DNA of 64,000 nucleotides from Candidatus Latescibacterota bacterium (GTDB lineage Bacteria; Latescibacterota; UBA2968; UBA8231). Position 1 is the stretch's first letter. Every line of letters starts with the position of its first letter. The stretch covers positions 1 through 64,000 of the forward strand of contig JAJDUT010000009.1 of the NCBI GenBank assembly GCA_022826515.1, written 5' to 3'. This document shows positions 17,155 to 26,463 of this stretch, piece after piece. The notes beneath the pieces are model-generated. The model made no database searches. It was given only the letters and a program-made list of their open reading frames with translations, and had not been told where the DNA came from. The position numbers and the translations under genes were made by a program.

Positions 17155-17310
17155 CGGCCCCCTCGGGGGCCGGGCAGTTGTCGAAACCCACGCAGATTGG
17201 TGCGGGAAATCCCTGCTTATTTACCAAGAACGGGTAGCTATTCCGTCCTTTGTATTCTGGCTCTTGTATTCAGCAAGCTACCCGACAAACGGGTCTGCTT
17301 GGGTTTCGAC
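17155..17310 (-). promoter_or_regulatory. Highly structured leader upstream of the WD40 gene (candidate cis-RNA or MITE)
   Basis: Nested inverted repeats fill most of the 233-bp gap. An outer pair of 17-bp arms with one mismatch lies at 17180-17196 and 17294-17310 (GTCGAAACCCA/TGGGTTTCGAC core). An inner 9-bp pair lies at 17231-17239 and 17276-17284 (CGGGTAGCT/AGCTACCCG). A CGGCCCCC/GGGGGCCG hairpin at 17155-17172 ends about 30 nt before the WD40 start codon. On the minus strand this would fold as one multi-stem leader in front of the ribosome-binding site. It matches no riboswitch class that I recognise. Confidence 0.5.
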
Positions 17311-17355
17311 GGAGGCGAAATAAAAACGATTTTGGAGATGGCGCAAGGTTTTTTT

Positions 17356-20300
17356 TTAGCGCAGGAGGATGAGCTTGGCGTAGCTCGGGGGACTATGTTC
17401 AATGAGGAAACGGGCGAAGTACAGACCGGAAGCGGCTAAATGGCCGCGTTCGTCGCGGCCATCCCATCGCATCTGGTGTGCGCCAGCGTGGAGCGGCGCG
17501 TCCACGAGCGTGCGCACCCGTTGGCCTTGGACGTTGTAGATGGCCACGTGAACGGAGGCGGCTTGGCTGAGGTAGAAGCGGAGGTGGGTAGTTGTGTTGA
17601 AGGGGTTGGGCCAGACTTGGAAGGAGTAAGCCGGGAGTTTGGCGGCCGGCGGATGGATGATCCACGCACGCGCGGTGCGTTCAGTACCGCGGGAGATAGC
17701 GACGTGGACGGTGTCGGTTTGCCGCCCGGTGGGGGTGTGGATGTACTGGGGGGCCATTACGGGCAAGCGGTGGCCGTTTAGCGACCAGTAGTACGCATGG
17801 CGGTGCGGTTGCGCGGTGCGGATGATAAAGGCTTGGGGTTTGGCCAAAGGTAGGGCGGCCTCGTTCCACGGCGGAGAGAAGCGCACGGCATCAGCAAGTG
17901 GGAGGCGAACCTCCACATTGAGCACGTTGGGGTGGACGGCAAAACTGTCGAGTTGGACGGAGATCTGGCAGGTGCCGATGTCGATGGCAGCCAAGGTGCC
18001 GTTGGGGCGCACCGCGGCGATTGTGGAATCGGATGAGGTCCAAGTGGCGGGGATGTCTATGGGATGTTCGCTGCCGTCCGAGTACTGGCCGAGGAGGCGG
18101 AGCGAGCGGTGCTCGCCGCGGACTAGATTGAACTCAAACTGGGCCGGACGCAGGGATTGGAGCACGGGAGGGCTGGGTATAGGTTCGGGTGGCATTTGGG
18201 GCATTTCTGCAAATAGCACTTTAGGCACTTCGGGTGTTTCAGGCTGTGTTTCTGGGGCGCGTCCAGGTGAGAAAGGGGCCTCGGTCGGCGAGACGGTTTT
18301 GTGCGCGACAAAGGGGCCGCCGTCGGGTGAGGTGCGGACGAGGGATTGGTCTTTGGGCCAATCGTCGTATGAGACGATCTCGATTGTATTGCCGGCGTCA
18401 TCGATCAGTTGGATGTCCTCGCCGCTGTTGGTCAGCCCGTTGCCGATGCGCCCGTCGTCAGTATAGACGGGGACAGTGAATCCCGACGGGTTGCCACCAC
18501 CGAAGAGGACGATGTACGAGCCGGGTGCAATGACCGCGTCGGGCGGGAATTGGAAGTGAGTGTCCGGCGACGTGCTGTCGCCCAAGCGCCAGCCGCTTAT
18601 ATCAACGGATGTTGAATCGGCGTTGTAGAGTTCAATGAACTCGTCTTCATACCCGTCGCGTTGGCCGTCTTGGTTGGCGTCGCCGGCTGCACCCGAAGGG
18701 GGATCGGCGAGCACTTCGCTGATGAAGAGGGCGTAGGTCGGTATAGGTTCGGATGGCGTTTCCGGTACTTCCGGCGTTTCTAGTTCGTCATCTGGGGCGC
18801 GTCCGGGAGAGAAGGGGGCCTCGGTCGGCGAGACGGTTCTGTGCGCGACAAAGGCTCCGCCGTCGGGTGGGGTGCGGACGAGGGATTGGTCTTTGGGCCA
18901 GGTGCCGTGCGAGACGACCGCGACCGTATTACCTGCGTCATCGGTCAGTTGGATGTCCTCGCCTTTGTTGGTCAGTCCGTTGCCGATGCGTCCGTCATCA
19001 GTATAGACGGGGACGGTGAATCCCGACGGGTTGCCGCCGCCAAAGAGGACGACATATGAGCCGGGTTCAATGACGGCGTTGGCAGGGAAGCGGAAGTGAG
19101 TGTCCGGCGATGTGTTGTCGCCCAAGCGCCAGCCAGCTAGGGAGATGGGCTTGGTATCGGCATTGTAGAGTTCGATGAATTCGTCTTCATACCCGTCGCG
19201 TTGGCCGTCTTGGTTGGCGTCGCCGACTGCACCCGAAGGGGGATCGGCGAGCACTTCGCTGATGAAGAGGGCGTAGGTGGGTGTAGGTTCGGATGGCGTT
19301 TCGGGTGCGGGCGTTTCCGGTTCTTCGGGCGTTGCCGGTTGGTCATCTGGGGCGTGTCCGGGTGAGAAGGAGGCCTCGGTCGGCGAGGCGGTTTTGTGTG
19401 GGACAAAGGGGCCGCCGTCGGAAGGGGTGCGGACGAGGGATTGGTCGTCGGGCCAAATGGATTGGTAGAGGAAGGCGGCCTCATTGCCATAGTCGTTGAT
19501 CAGGTGAATGGACTCGCCGGTGTCGGTTAGGCCGTCGCCGATGGTTCCATCGTCGGTATAGACGGGAACGGTAAACCCCGACGGACGGCCGCCGCCGAAG
19601 AGGACGACGTATGAGTTAGGTTCAATGACGGCGTCGCGTGGGAAGCGGAAGTAATCGCTGAGAGGGCCTGCGTCACCTAACCGCCAACCGGCTAGAGAAA
19701 TGGGACGTGATCCGGCGTTGTAGAGTTCGATGAATTCGTCTTTATGTGGGTCGTACCGACCATCTAAGTTGGCATCGCCCTCTGGTCCCTCTGGCGGGTC
19801 GGCGAGCACTTCGCTGATGAAGAGATGGTAATTTAAAAAGGGCCGCGTTTCCGGGGTGTGTCCGGGAGAGAAGAGGGCCTCGGTCGGCGAGGCGGTTTTG
19901 TGTGGGACAAAGGGGCCGCCGTCGGAAGGGGTGCGGACGAGGGATTGGTCATCGGGCCAAGTGGATTGGTAGAGGAAGGCGGCCTCATTGCCATAGTCGT
20001 TGATCAGGTGGATGGACTCGCCGGTGTCGGTTAGGCCATCGCCGATAGTTCCATCGTCGGTATAGACGGGGGTAGTGAATTCCGACGGGCGCCCGCCGCC
20101 GAAGAGGACGATGTACGAGTTAGGTTCAATGACGGCGTCGCGTGGGAAGCGGAAGTAATCGCTTAGGGAGCCTGCGTCACCTAACCGCCAACCGGCTAGG
20201 GAAATGGGACGTGAGCCAGCGTTGTAGAGTTCGATGAACTCGTCTTCATGTGGGTCGTACTGACCATCTAAGTTGGCGTCGCCCGCCGCTCCCTCTGGCG

Positions 20301-22395
20301 GGTCGGCGAGCACTTCACTGATGAAGATGGGCTCGGTCAAGAGGGGCCGCGTGGTTGAGGTGTGGCCGGGGGAAAAGGGCAATTCGACTGGCGAGGCGGT
20401 CTTGTGCGGGACGAAGGGGCCGCCGTCGGGTGGATTGCGGACAATAGACTGGTCTTTGGGCCAATCGTCGTGCGAAACGACGTCGATCTCGTGGCCGATG
20501 TCGTCGATCAGGCGAATGTCCTCACCGCTGCTGGTCAGACCGTTGCCGATTTTTCCGTCGTCGATATAGACCGGGGTGGTGAATCCCGACGGATTGCCGC
20601 CGCCGAAGAGGACGATGTACGAGTGCGGGGCGATGACCGCGTCGGCCGGGAATTGGAAGAAATTCTTCAGTGCCGTGCTGTCGCCCAGCCGCCAGCCGGC
20701 CAAGGAGATGGACTCCGAGCCGGCGTTGTAGAGTTCGATGAAATCATCCTCATACCCGTCGCGCCGCCCGTCTCGATTGGCGTCGCCGGCTGCGCCCGTA
20801 GGCGGGTCGGCGAGCACTTCGCTGATGAAGAGGGGATAGTCCGGTTTGGGAATGATGTGGGTGTGGCCGGGGGAGAAGAGCGCCTTGATCGTCGAGACGG
20901 TTTTGTGCGGGACAAAGGGGCCACCATCGGATGGATTGCGGACGAGGGATTGTTTGCCAGGCCAAGGGGTATGCGAGATGACGTCGATCTCGTGGCCGAT
21001 GTCGTCGATCAGGCGAACCTCTTCGCCCTTGCCAGTCAGACCGTTGCCGATTTTTCCGTCGTCGATATAGACAGGGACGGAAAATCCCGACGGATTGCCG
21101 CCGCCAAAGAGGACGACGTACGAGCCGGGTTCAATGACCGCGTCGGCTGGGAATTGGAAGTGATTCTTGAGCGATGTGCTGTCGCCCAACTTCCAACCGG
21201 CCAAGGAGATAGGTTCTGATCCGGCGTTGTAGAGTTCGATGAATTCGTCTTCGTACGTGTCGCGCCGTCCGTCGCGATTGGCGTCGCCAGCAAGGCCGGA
21301 AGGGGGGTCGGCGAGCACTTCGCTGATGAAGAGGGGGTAGTCGGGTTTGGGGATGATGTGGTTGCTGCCGGGGGAGAAGAGGGCCTTGACCGTCGAGACG
21401 GTTTTGTGCGGGACCCATTCGTCGCCATCGGGTGGATGGCGGACGAGGGACTGTTTGGTAGGCCAATCGTCGTGCGAGACGACGTCGATTTCGTGGCCGA
21501 TGTTGTCGGTCAAGCGAATCTCCTCGCCTGTGCCGGTTAGTCCGTTGCCGATTTTTCCGTCGTCGGTATAGACGGGGGTGGTGAATCCCGACGGATTGCC
21601 GCCGCCGAAGAGGACGACGTACGAGCCGGGTTCAATGACTGCGTCGGCTGGGAATTGGAAGTGGTCCTTTGGCGGCCGGCTGTCGCCCAAGCGCCAACCG
21701 GCGAGGGAAATGGGTTCCGAGCCGGCGTTGTAGAGTTCGATAAATTCGTCTTCGTACGTATCGCGCCGACCGTCTTGGTTGGCATCGCCGTCAAGGCCCA
21801 ACGGCGGATCGGCGAGTACCTCGCTGATGAAGAGGGGGTAGTCTGGTTTGGGGATGATGTGGTTGCTGCCGGGGGAGAACAGGGCCTTGATGGTCGAGGC
21901 GGTTTTGTGCGGGACCCATTCGTCGCCATCGGATGGATGGCAGACGAGGGACTGTTTGCTGGGCCAAGGGGTATGCTCGACGACGGAGACCGTATCTCCG
22001 ATGTCGTCAATTAGGTGGATGTCTTCGCCCTTGCCAGTCAGGCCGTTTCCGATGCGTCCGTCGTCGGTATAGACGGGGGTGGTGAATCCCGTTGGATTGC
22101 CGCCACCGAAGAGGACTACGTACGAGCCGGGTTCAATGACCGCGTCGGCGGGAAATTGGAAGAAGCTGCTCAGCGATGAGTTGTCGCCTAACCGCCAGCC
22201 ACTTATATCGACGGGTGCTGATCCGGCGTTGTAGAGTTCGATGAATTCGTCTTCGTACGTGTCGCGCTGGCCGTCTTGGTTGGCATCGCCTGCCAAGCCG
22301 GAAGGCGGATCGGCGAGCACTTCGCTGATGACGACCGTGGCTTCGGCGAGGGACGCGAACCCAAGCAGGAGGACGAAGGATAGGAGATGGGCCAT
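17356..22395 (-). CDS. Giant secreted LTD-array protein, eight repeats, Big_2-like and FlgD-like domains
   Basis: A 1679-residue protein with a signal peptide (MAHLLSFVLLLGFASLAEA). Eight lamin-tail domains follow, each starting ISEVLADPP and carrying GDANxDGxxD, DEFIELYNA, GWRLGD, SYVVLFGGGNPSGF and YTDDGxIGNGLT. Pro/Glu-rich linkers (PEVPETPSEPIPT) separate the last few. After the array comes a Big_2-like Ig domain (LLGQYSDGSEHPIDIPATWT, SDSTIAAVRPNGTLAAIDIG), then a beta-rich segment, and finally a FlgD-like domain (QVWPNPFNTTTHLRFYL, RWDGRDERGHLAASGLY, ending KLILLR). It probably forms a long calcium-stabilised surface fibre; that role is inferred. The downstream three-repeat paralogue shares the tail almost word for word. 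Confidence 0.85.
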   Translation of the reverse strand: MAHLLSFVLLLGFASLAEATVVISEVLADPPSGLAGDANQDGQRDTYEDEFIELYNAGSAPVDISGWRLGDNSSLSSFFQFPADAVIEPGSYVVLFGGGNPTGFTTPVYTDDGRIGNGLTGKGEDIHLIDDIGDTVSVVEHTPWPSKQSLVCHPSDGDEWVPHKTASTIKALFSPGSNHIIPKPDYPLFISEVLADPPLGLDGDANQDGRRDTYEDEFIELYNAGSEPISLAGWRLGDSRPPKDHFQFPADAVIEPGSYVVLFGGGNPSGFTTPVYTDDGKIGNGLTGTGEEIRLTDNIGHEIDVVSHDDWPTKQSLVRHPPDGDEWVPHKTVSTVKALFSPGSNHIIPKPDYPLFISEVLADPPSGLAGDANRDGRRDTYEDEFIELYNAGSEPISLAGWKLGDSTSLKNHFQFPADAVIEPGSYVVLFGGGNPSGFSVPVYIDDGKIGNGLTGKGEEVRLIDDIGHEIDVISHTPWPGKQSLVRNPSDGGPFVPHKTVSTIKALFSPGHTHIIPKPDYPLFISEVLADPPTGAAGDANRDGRRDGYEDDFIELYNAGSESISLAGWRLGDSTALKNFFQFPADAVIAPHSYIVLFGGGNPSGFTTPVYIDDGKIGNGLTSSGEDIRLIDDIGHEIDVVSHDDWPKDQSIVRNPPDGGPFVPHKTASPVELPFSPGHTSTTRPLLTEPIFISEVLADPPEGAAGDANLDGQYDPHEDEFIELYNAGSRPISLAGWRLGDAGSLSDYFRFPRDAVIEPNSYIVLFGGGRPSEFTTPVYTDDGTIGDGLTDTGESIHLINDYGNEAAFLYQSTWPDDQSLVRTPSDGGPFVPHKTASPTEALFSPGHTPETRPFLNYHLFISEVLADPPEGPEGDANLDGRYDPHKDEFIELYNAGSRPISLAGWRLGDAGPLSDYFRFPRDAVIEPNSYVVLFGGGRPSGFTVPVYTDDGTIGDGLTDTGESIHLINDYGNEAAFLYQSIWPDDQSLVRTPSDGGPFVPHKTASPTEASFSPGHAPDDQPATPEEPETPAPETPSEPTPTYALFISEVLADPPSGAVGDANQDGQRDGYEDEFIELYNADTKPISLAGWRLGDNTSPDTHFRFPANAVIEPGSYVVLFGGGNPSGFTVPVYTDDGRIGNGLTNKGEDIQLTDDAGNTVAVVSHGTWPKDQSLVRTPPDGGAFVAHRTVSPTEAPFSPGRAPDDELETPEVPETPSEPIPTYALFISEVLADPPSGAAGDANQDGQRDGYEDEFIELYNADSTSVDISGWRLGDSTSPDTHFQFPPDAVIAPGSYIVLFGGGNPSGFTVPVYTDDGRIGNGLTNSGEDIQLIDDAGNTIEIVSYDDWPKDQSLVRTSPDGGPFVAHKTVSPTEAPFSPGRAPETQPETPEVPKVLFAEMPQMPPEPIPSPPVLQSLRPAQFEFNLVRGEHRSLRLLGQYSDGSEHPIDIPATWTSSDSTIAAVRPNGTLAAIDIGTCQISVQLDSFAVHPNVLNVEVRLPLADAVRFSPPWNEAALPLAKPQAFIIRTAQPHRHAYYWSLNGHRLPVMAPQYIHTPTGRQTDTVHVAISRGTERTARAWIIHPPAAKLPAYSFQVWPNPFNTTTHLRFYLSQAASVHVAIYNVQGQRVRTLVDAPLHAGAHQMRWDGRDERGHLAASGLYFARFLIEHSPPSYAKLILLR
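18245..22350 (-). repeat. Eight tandem LTD-coding repeats
   Basis: A conserved stretch encoding SEVLADPP recurs near 18710, 19250, 19798, 20302, 20808, 21308, 21806 and 22311. The period is about 500 bp, rising to about 545 bp where Pro-rich linkers are inserted. Identity among units is high over long blocks, so unequal recombination is likely. Confidence 0.9.
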
Positions 22396-22563
22396 GCCCT
22401 TGCTTAAGCAAAGAGCGGGCCAATCTGTTGGCTAGGCCGTTATTTATTTAGAAACAGGTAGTTACGGCTATGTCAGTAATTTTATGTCCGGCGACAATGG
22501 CCCCTTTGGGACACAGCGGCGCAGTCGGAAGGTAACGCTTCCACCGCTGCGAGATTTTGATTC

Positions 22564-23478
22564 TCAGACCCAGCGATAGGTGCGAGCGCCGCGACTGGAG
22601 ACGCGGGCGAATTTCCAAGCCGTCAGCCATTCTTGGCGGTCGTGGACGACTAGTTCGGGATGCTCTTGGCTGCGGACGAGGAGGCCGGGTAGGTGGGGTC
22701 GGCCATTGGGTTTGCGGGCGTCGTTCCAGCGCAGGTCCATGCTCCAGCGAATCGCGTCCGAGCGGTTGGGCTGGCTGCCGTGGGGGGTGCGGCAGTGGAT
22801 GGCGATCAGGCCGCCGCGTTGGACGGGGATGACGACCGGGTCCCAAGGCGGCAACGCTTCGGGCGCGACGGTGAAACTGCCGCCTTGATCGGCGGGTGGG
22901 CGTACGTGCCGGCGCAGCGGCTCCTTGTGACAGCGAGGATAGATCATCAGGGTGCCGTTTTCTTCGTCGGCATCGACGAGGGGGATCCAAGTGGTGACGA
23001 TGAGCGTGTCGTCGGCTTCGGGCAACAACACGCCGAGGTCTTGGTGCCAAGCGGTAGAGCGCGCCCATTCGTTTTGCGAGAAGTTGCCGGCGTACTCGTC
23101 GCTGGCTGGGACTTTGGCGCGGATGTGCTGGCAGGAGTTGGCGTAGATTTCCGGGCCGATCAGGGATTCGATCAGATCGAGCAGCCGTGGGTTGTGTAAA
23201 AAGGCGAAGATGTTGGGCCCCAGATTGGCGGGGAAGTTGATACCGGCGGTGGCGGTGGCGTCAGCTTGGGCGAGGGGAATCAGGCGTTTGGCAAAAGGCA
23301 GCTCTGCGTAGTCGCGTTCTATTTTGCCGGCGGCCAGCAGGCGTCGAGCCGCTTGATCGACGATTTCCTCTAATTCCGCTTGGACTGGATCCAAGTCTTG
23401 GGGGGCCAAGGCGTCGGGCACGTGAACGTAGCCCTCGGCGTGGAAGAATGCGAGTTGCTCCGAACTGAGGCCGGGCAT
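22564..23478 (-). CDS. Phytanoyl-CoA dioxygenase (PhyH) family Fe(II)/2-oxoglutarate oxygenase
   Basis: A 304-residue cytosolic oxygenase. The iron triad is visible: His145 and Asp147 (WHQDLGV) and His233 (TPHGSQPN), with Arg244 (DAIRWSMDLRW) to bind 2-oxoglutarate. PhyH family members hydroxylate lipids and diverse small molecules; the substrate cannot be read here. It is the last gene of the htrA-pssA-tatA-gatA-porV run, 8 bp after the porV-like gene. The 168-bp gap downstream (22396-22563) holds an imperfect GGAAG/CTTCC hairpin near 22529-22545 without a T-run and the leader of the LTD gene. Confidence 0.82.
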   Translation of the reverse strand: MPGLSSEQLAFFHAEGYVHVPDALAPQDLDPVQAELEEIVDQAARRLLAAGKIERDYAELPFAKRLIPLAQADATATAGINFPANLGPNIFAFLHNPRLLDLIESLIGPEIYANSCQHIRAKVPASDEYAGNFSQNEWARSTAWHQDLGVLLPEADDTLIVTTWIPLVDADEENGTLMIYPRCHKEPLRRHVRPPADQGGSFTVAPEALPPWDPVVIPVQRGGLIAIHCRTPHGSQPNRSDAIRWSMDLRWNDARKPNGRPHLPGLLVRSQEHPELVVHDRQEWLTAWKFARVSSRGARTYRWV

Positions 23479-23486
23479 GGCGCGTT

Positions 23487-24413
23487 TTAGAAGGTGCCGA
23501 TGATCGATGCCCGATGGACTTGGCCTAAGTCGGGAGAGGACGAGTACGCGTAATCGATTGCGTAGCGGTCCATGATTAGGCCGGCCCCGGCGCTCAGGCC
23601 CAGCGGCTCTTCGTCTTGGCTGCCGGTCTGTTGGGTGGTGTAACCGGGTCGGATGTAGAGGCCGCCGACGAGTTCGACCTCAAGGCCGAAGGCTAGGTAG
23701 GAGTCGTTGTCGTTGGGCAAGTTGAAATCGGCGACCAAAAGCACGGGCACTGGCATGTGCGCGAGGTGATGGGCCATCCCTAGGCGGATGTGTACCGGCA
23801 GCGAGTCCTTGAAGCCCTCGGTGTAGCCCGAGCGGACAAAACCGAGATTGGTGATTGCCGCACCGAGAGTGGTGCCCTCGATCGGCGCGCGGACGAGGAG
23901 GCCCAGATCGGCGAGATAAGCGTCGGAAGAAAACTCGGCGATGTTTGAATAGACGGCTTTTAGATTGGCACCGACGGCTAGCCAGTCCGGCCCGAGCTGT
24001 TGGGCGATGGACAGATAAGCGGCGAGGTCGGTCGCCGAGAAGGTCCCTAAATCGCGCCCTTCCTCATCGGTATGCCACAAGTCGCCGTAGGATACGTAGT
24101 GGACGCTCAGGGCGTGGACACGCGACCCGTTGGGGGCGGCGATAGAGGCGAAGCCGGCTTGGGAATCGACGAAATAGCTGTTGTAGGCGAGTGCGGCCGT
24201 GCGCTTGCTCAAGCCGAAAAGTCCAGCGGGATTCCAGGCCGAGGCCTCGATGTTGCCAGACACGGCCGCGTAGGCCCCGCCGAGTGCGGCAGCGCGGGTG
24301 CCGACGCCGATCTTGAGAAAGTTGAAACCCGTAGTGCCCGCGTTGGGGTTGATTGCACTAGCAGGTGTCAAGGTCGAAAGTAGGATGCAGGCCGCGAGGG
24401 CACAGTATTTCAT
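23487..24413 (-). CDS. PorV/PorQ-like outer-membrane beta-barrel protein
   Basis: A 308-residue protein. The ATG at 24413 follows GGAGATC and opens a signal peptide (MKYCALAACILLSTLTPASA). The first mature stretch, GTTGFNFLKIGVGTRAAALGGAYAAV followed by ASAWNPAGL, is the hallmark of the PorV/PorQ (UPF0164) family, which in type IX secretion shuttles cargo from the translocon to the attachment complex. The rest alternates as expected for a 14-strand barrel and ends in Phe. It stands 16 bp after gatA. Its presence fits the seven proteins with type IX-like tails in this window. Confidence 0.85.
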   Translation of the reverse strand: MKYCALAACILLSTLTPASAINPNAGTTGFNFLKIGVGTRAAALGGAYAAVSGNIEASAWNPAGLFGLSKRTAALAYNSYFVDSQAGFASIAAPNGSRVHALSVHYVSYGDLWHTDEEGRDLGTFSATDLAAYLSIAQQLGPDWLAVGANLKAVYSNIAEFSSDAYLADLGLLVRAPIEGTTLGAAITNLGFVRSGYTEGFKDSLPVHIRLGMAHHLAHMPVPVLLVADFNLPNDNDSYLAFGLEVELVGGLYIRPGYTTQQTGSQDEEPLGLSAGAGLIMDRYAIDYAYSSSPDLGQVHRASIIGTF

Positions 24414-24429
24414 AGTTGATCTCCAGATT

Positions 24430-25875
24430 TCAGGCGGCTGCCCGTTCGAGGACGTGGGCTGTGCGCAGCAAGCGAGCTTCTTCGAGGGGTGGGGCCAATA
24501 GTTGGACGCCAATGGGCAAGTCGCCGTGGCTGCGGGCAAAGGGCACGGATATGGCCGGAATCCCGGCGAGGTTGACCGAGGCTGTGTAGATGTCGTTGAG
24601 GTACATCTGCAAGGGGTCGTCGAGCTGTTCGCCAAGGCGGAAGGCGATGGTCGGAGCCACGGGCGAGATCAGCACGTCGCAGGATTCAAAAGCGCGGGTA
24701 AAGTCTTCGCGGATCAGGGTGCGAACCTGCTGGGCCTTGCGGTAGTACGCGTCGTAATAGCCGGCGCTCAGGGCGTAGGCCCCGAGCATGATGCGGCGCT
24801 TTACTTCGGTGCCAAAGCCCTCGCTGCGCGTGTGCAAATACATCTCTTGCAGGTCGGTGCTGCCTTCGGCGCGATAGCCGTATTTGACGCCGTCGTAGCG
24901 CGCGAGATTGGCCGATGCCTCGGCCATGGCGATGATGTAATAGGTACTGATGCAGTATTCGGGGTGGCCAGCTACAGGAAGCTCGACATCCACGAGTTCG
25001 GCTCCTGCATCCGCAAGGGCGTTGGCTGCATTTTGGGCCGTAGCGGCTACTTCCGCGTCGAGGGCGGCGGGAAAGTGCTCGCGCGCCAAGCCGACTTTTA
25101 GGCCGCGGACGTTTCCTTTGAGCGCGGCCCGATAGTCCGGCACGGGCGCGGTGCTGGAAGTCGAGTCGCGGGGGTCGTGTCCGGCGATGGCTTGGAGCAG
25201 GAGGGCGGCGTCTTCGACATCTTTGGTTACGGGGCCGATTTGGTCGAGCGAGGAAGCGTAGGCGATGAGTCCATAGCGCGAGACGCGGCCGTAGGTGGGC
25301 TTGAGGCCCACGACGCCGCAGTAGCTGGCCGGTTGGCGCACCGAACCGCCGGTGTCTGAACCGAGGGCGAGGATGGTCTCGTCAGCAGCTACAGCCGCGG
25401 CCGAGCCGCCACTGGAGCCACCCGGCACTCGCTTGGGATCACAGGGGTTTAAGGTGGGGCCGAAATAGGAGTTTTCGCAGGACGAGCCCATGGCGAATTC
25501 GTCCATGTTGGTCTTGCCGATGAAGACGGCGTCGGCGGCGCGCAGCCGCTCGACGGCCGTGGCGTCGTACGGGGCGATGAAGTGTTCGAGGATTTTCGAG
25601 CCACAGGTGGTGCGCCCGCCGCGCACGCAGAGGACGTCCTTGAGGGCCAAGGGAATGCCCGCCAAAGGGCCCAAAGCCGCGCCCGCTGTGCGCCGCTGGT
25701 CGATGTCGTCGGCGTGGGCTAGGGAACCCTTTGGATCTACGCTGATGAAGGCGTTGATCTGGCCGTCGATTGCGCCGATGCGGTCGAGCGCGGCCTCGAC
25801 TAGCTGACGGGCGGTGATTTCCCCTTGTTGCAGGCGAGCACTGAGTTCGTGGGCAGTGGCTTGGTTGAGCGCCAT
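24430..25875 (-). CDS. gatA: Glutamyl/aspartyl-tRNA amidotransferase subunit A
   Basis: A 481-residue amidase-signature enzyme that releases ammonia from glutamine for transamidation of Glu-tRNA(Gln) or Asp-tRNA(Asn). The catalytic triad sits at the canonical positions Lys79 (LALKDVLC), Ser154 ([10 protein letters not shown]) and Ser178 ([11 protein letters not shown]). Length is normal for GatA. gatB and gatC are not in the window. It starts 3 bp after the tatA stop and so belongs to the same operon. Confidence 0.95.
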   Translation of the reverse strand: MALNQATAHELSARLQQGEITARQLVEAALDRIGAIDGQINAFISVDPKGSLAHADDIDQRRTAGAALGPLAGIPLALKDVLCVRGGRTTCGSKILEHFIAPYDATAVERLRAADAVFIGKTNMDEFAMGSSCENSYFGPTLNPCDPKRVPGGSSGGSAAAVAADETILALGSDTGGSVRQPASYCGVVGLKPTYGRVSRYGLIAYASSLDQIGPVTKDVEDAALLLQAIAGHDPRDSTSSTAPVPDYRAALKGNVRGLKVGLAREHFPAALDAEVAATAQNAANALADAGAELVDVELPVAGHPEYCISTYYIIAMAEASANLARYDGVKYGYRAEGSTDLQEMYLHTRSEGFGTEVKRRIMLGAYALSAGYYDAYYRKAQQVRTLIREDFTRAFESCDVLISPVAPTIAFRLGEQLDDPLQMYLNDIYTASVNLAGIPAISVPFARSHGDLPIGVQLLAPPLEEARLLRTAHVLERAAA

Positions 25876-25878
25876 GAG

Positions 25879-26151
25879 TTAGGAAGTAGCTTGGTTCTTG
25901 TCCTTGGACTGAGGCTCGGTCTGGGCTTGGTCCTGGTCTTTGGACTGAGGCTCGGTCTGGGCCGGCGGGGCCGTAGGCTGAGCAGGTTGCTTGGGGGCCT
26001 CGATTTCGTCCTGCACGTCGCGCATGGCGGTGCGGAACTCGCGGATACCCTTGCCCAAGCCCTGCGCCATCTCGGGGATGCGCTTGGCGCCGAAGATGAG
26101 CAGAATGACGACGAAGATGATGAGTATTTCCCAATGGCCCATACCGAACAT
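25879..26151 (-). CDS. tatA: Twin-arginine translocase subunit TatA/TatE
   Basis: A 90-residue protein with the TatA layout: a short N-terminal membrane helix (WEILIIFVVILLIFGAKRIPE), the FGAKRIPEMAQGLGKGIREF hinge plus amphipathic helix, then a polar tail. The tail contains two 12-residue repeats (QTEPQSKDQDQA, QTEPQSKDKNQA). It forms the pore component of Tat export. tatC is not nearby. The start follows GGGAG; an ATG three codons later is possible. Confidence 0.92.
   Translation of the reverse strand: MFGMGHWEILIIFVVILLIFGAKRIPEMAQGLGKGIREFRTAMRDVQDEIEAPKQPAQPTAPPAQTEPQSKDQDQAQTEPQSKDKNQATS
25892..25963. repeat. 36-bp tandem repeat in the tatA tail
   Basis: Two adjacent 36-bp units (25892-25927, 25928-25963) encode the duplicated 12-residue acidic/Gln-rich tail segment of TatA. 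Confidence 0.85.
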
Positions 26152-26175
26152 GGCTCTAGCTCCCGAAAGATGTTT

Positions 26176-26457
26176 TTAATAGCTGTGGCGGAAGTAGTAC
26201 CAGCCGACGAAGAGTCCCAACATCGTGATTAGGTTGAACTTCAGCGCCAGCTCAAACGAAAAGGACAGGATGATGAGATTGAACATGTGCGGCCCGATGG
26301 AATACTCCACGTAGCGCAAAAGGGCGAGTTCGACGATGGTATCGGGGCCGACTAGGGAGATGAGGATAAACCTCAGCATCTCACCGACGATATTGGCACC
26401 AATCATCGTGGTGAAGAGGATGAGGATGAGATGGCTGATAGGTTTATCGCGCAGCAT
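26176..26457 (-). CDS. Small membrane protein, DUF4321-like
   Basis: A 93-residue protein with two or three hydrophobic helices (LILILFTTMIGANIVGEML, HMFNLIILSFSFELAL, LITMLGLFVGWYYF). Size, topology and a position between pssA and tatA resemble the uncharacterised DUF4321 family; I am only moderately sure of that match. The gene is 6 bp after pssA and 24 bp before tatA. No function can be assigned. Confidence 0.65.
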   Translation of the reverse strand: MLRDKPISHLILILFTTMIGANIVGEMLRFILISLVGPDTIVELALLRYVEYSIGPHMFNLIILSFSFELALKFNLITMLGLFVGWYYFRHSY

Positions 26458-26463
26458 AATAAA

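Noticed and set aside
17356..22395. The LTD repeat DNA as a CRISPR or satellite array
   Set aside because: Units are about 500 bp, in frame and encode conserved domains; there are no short repeat-spacer units.
22529..22545. GGAAG/CTTCC hairpin after the PhyH gene as a terminator
   Set aside because: The stem is short and no T-run follows on the minus strand.
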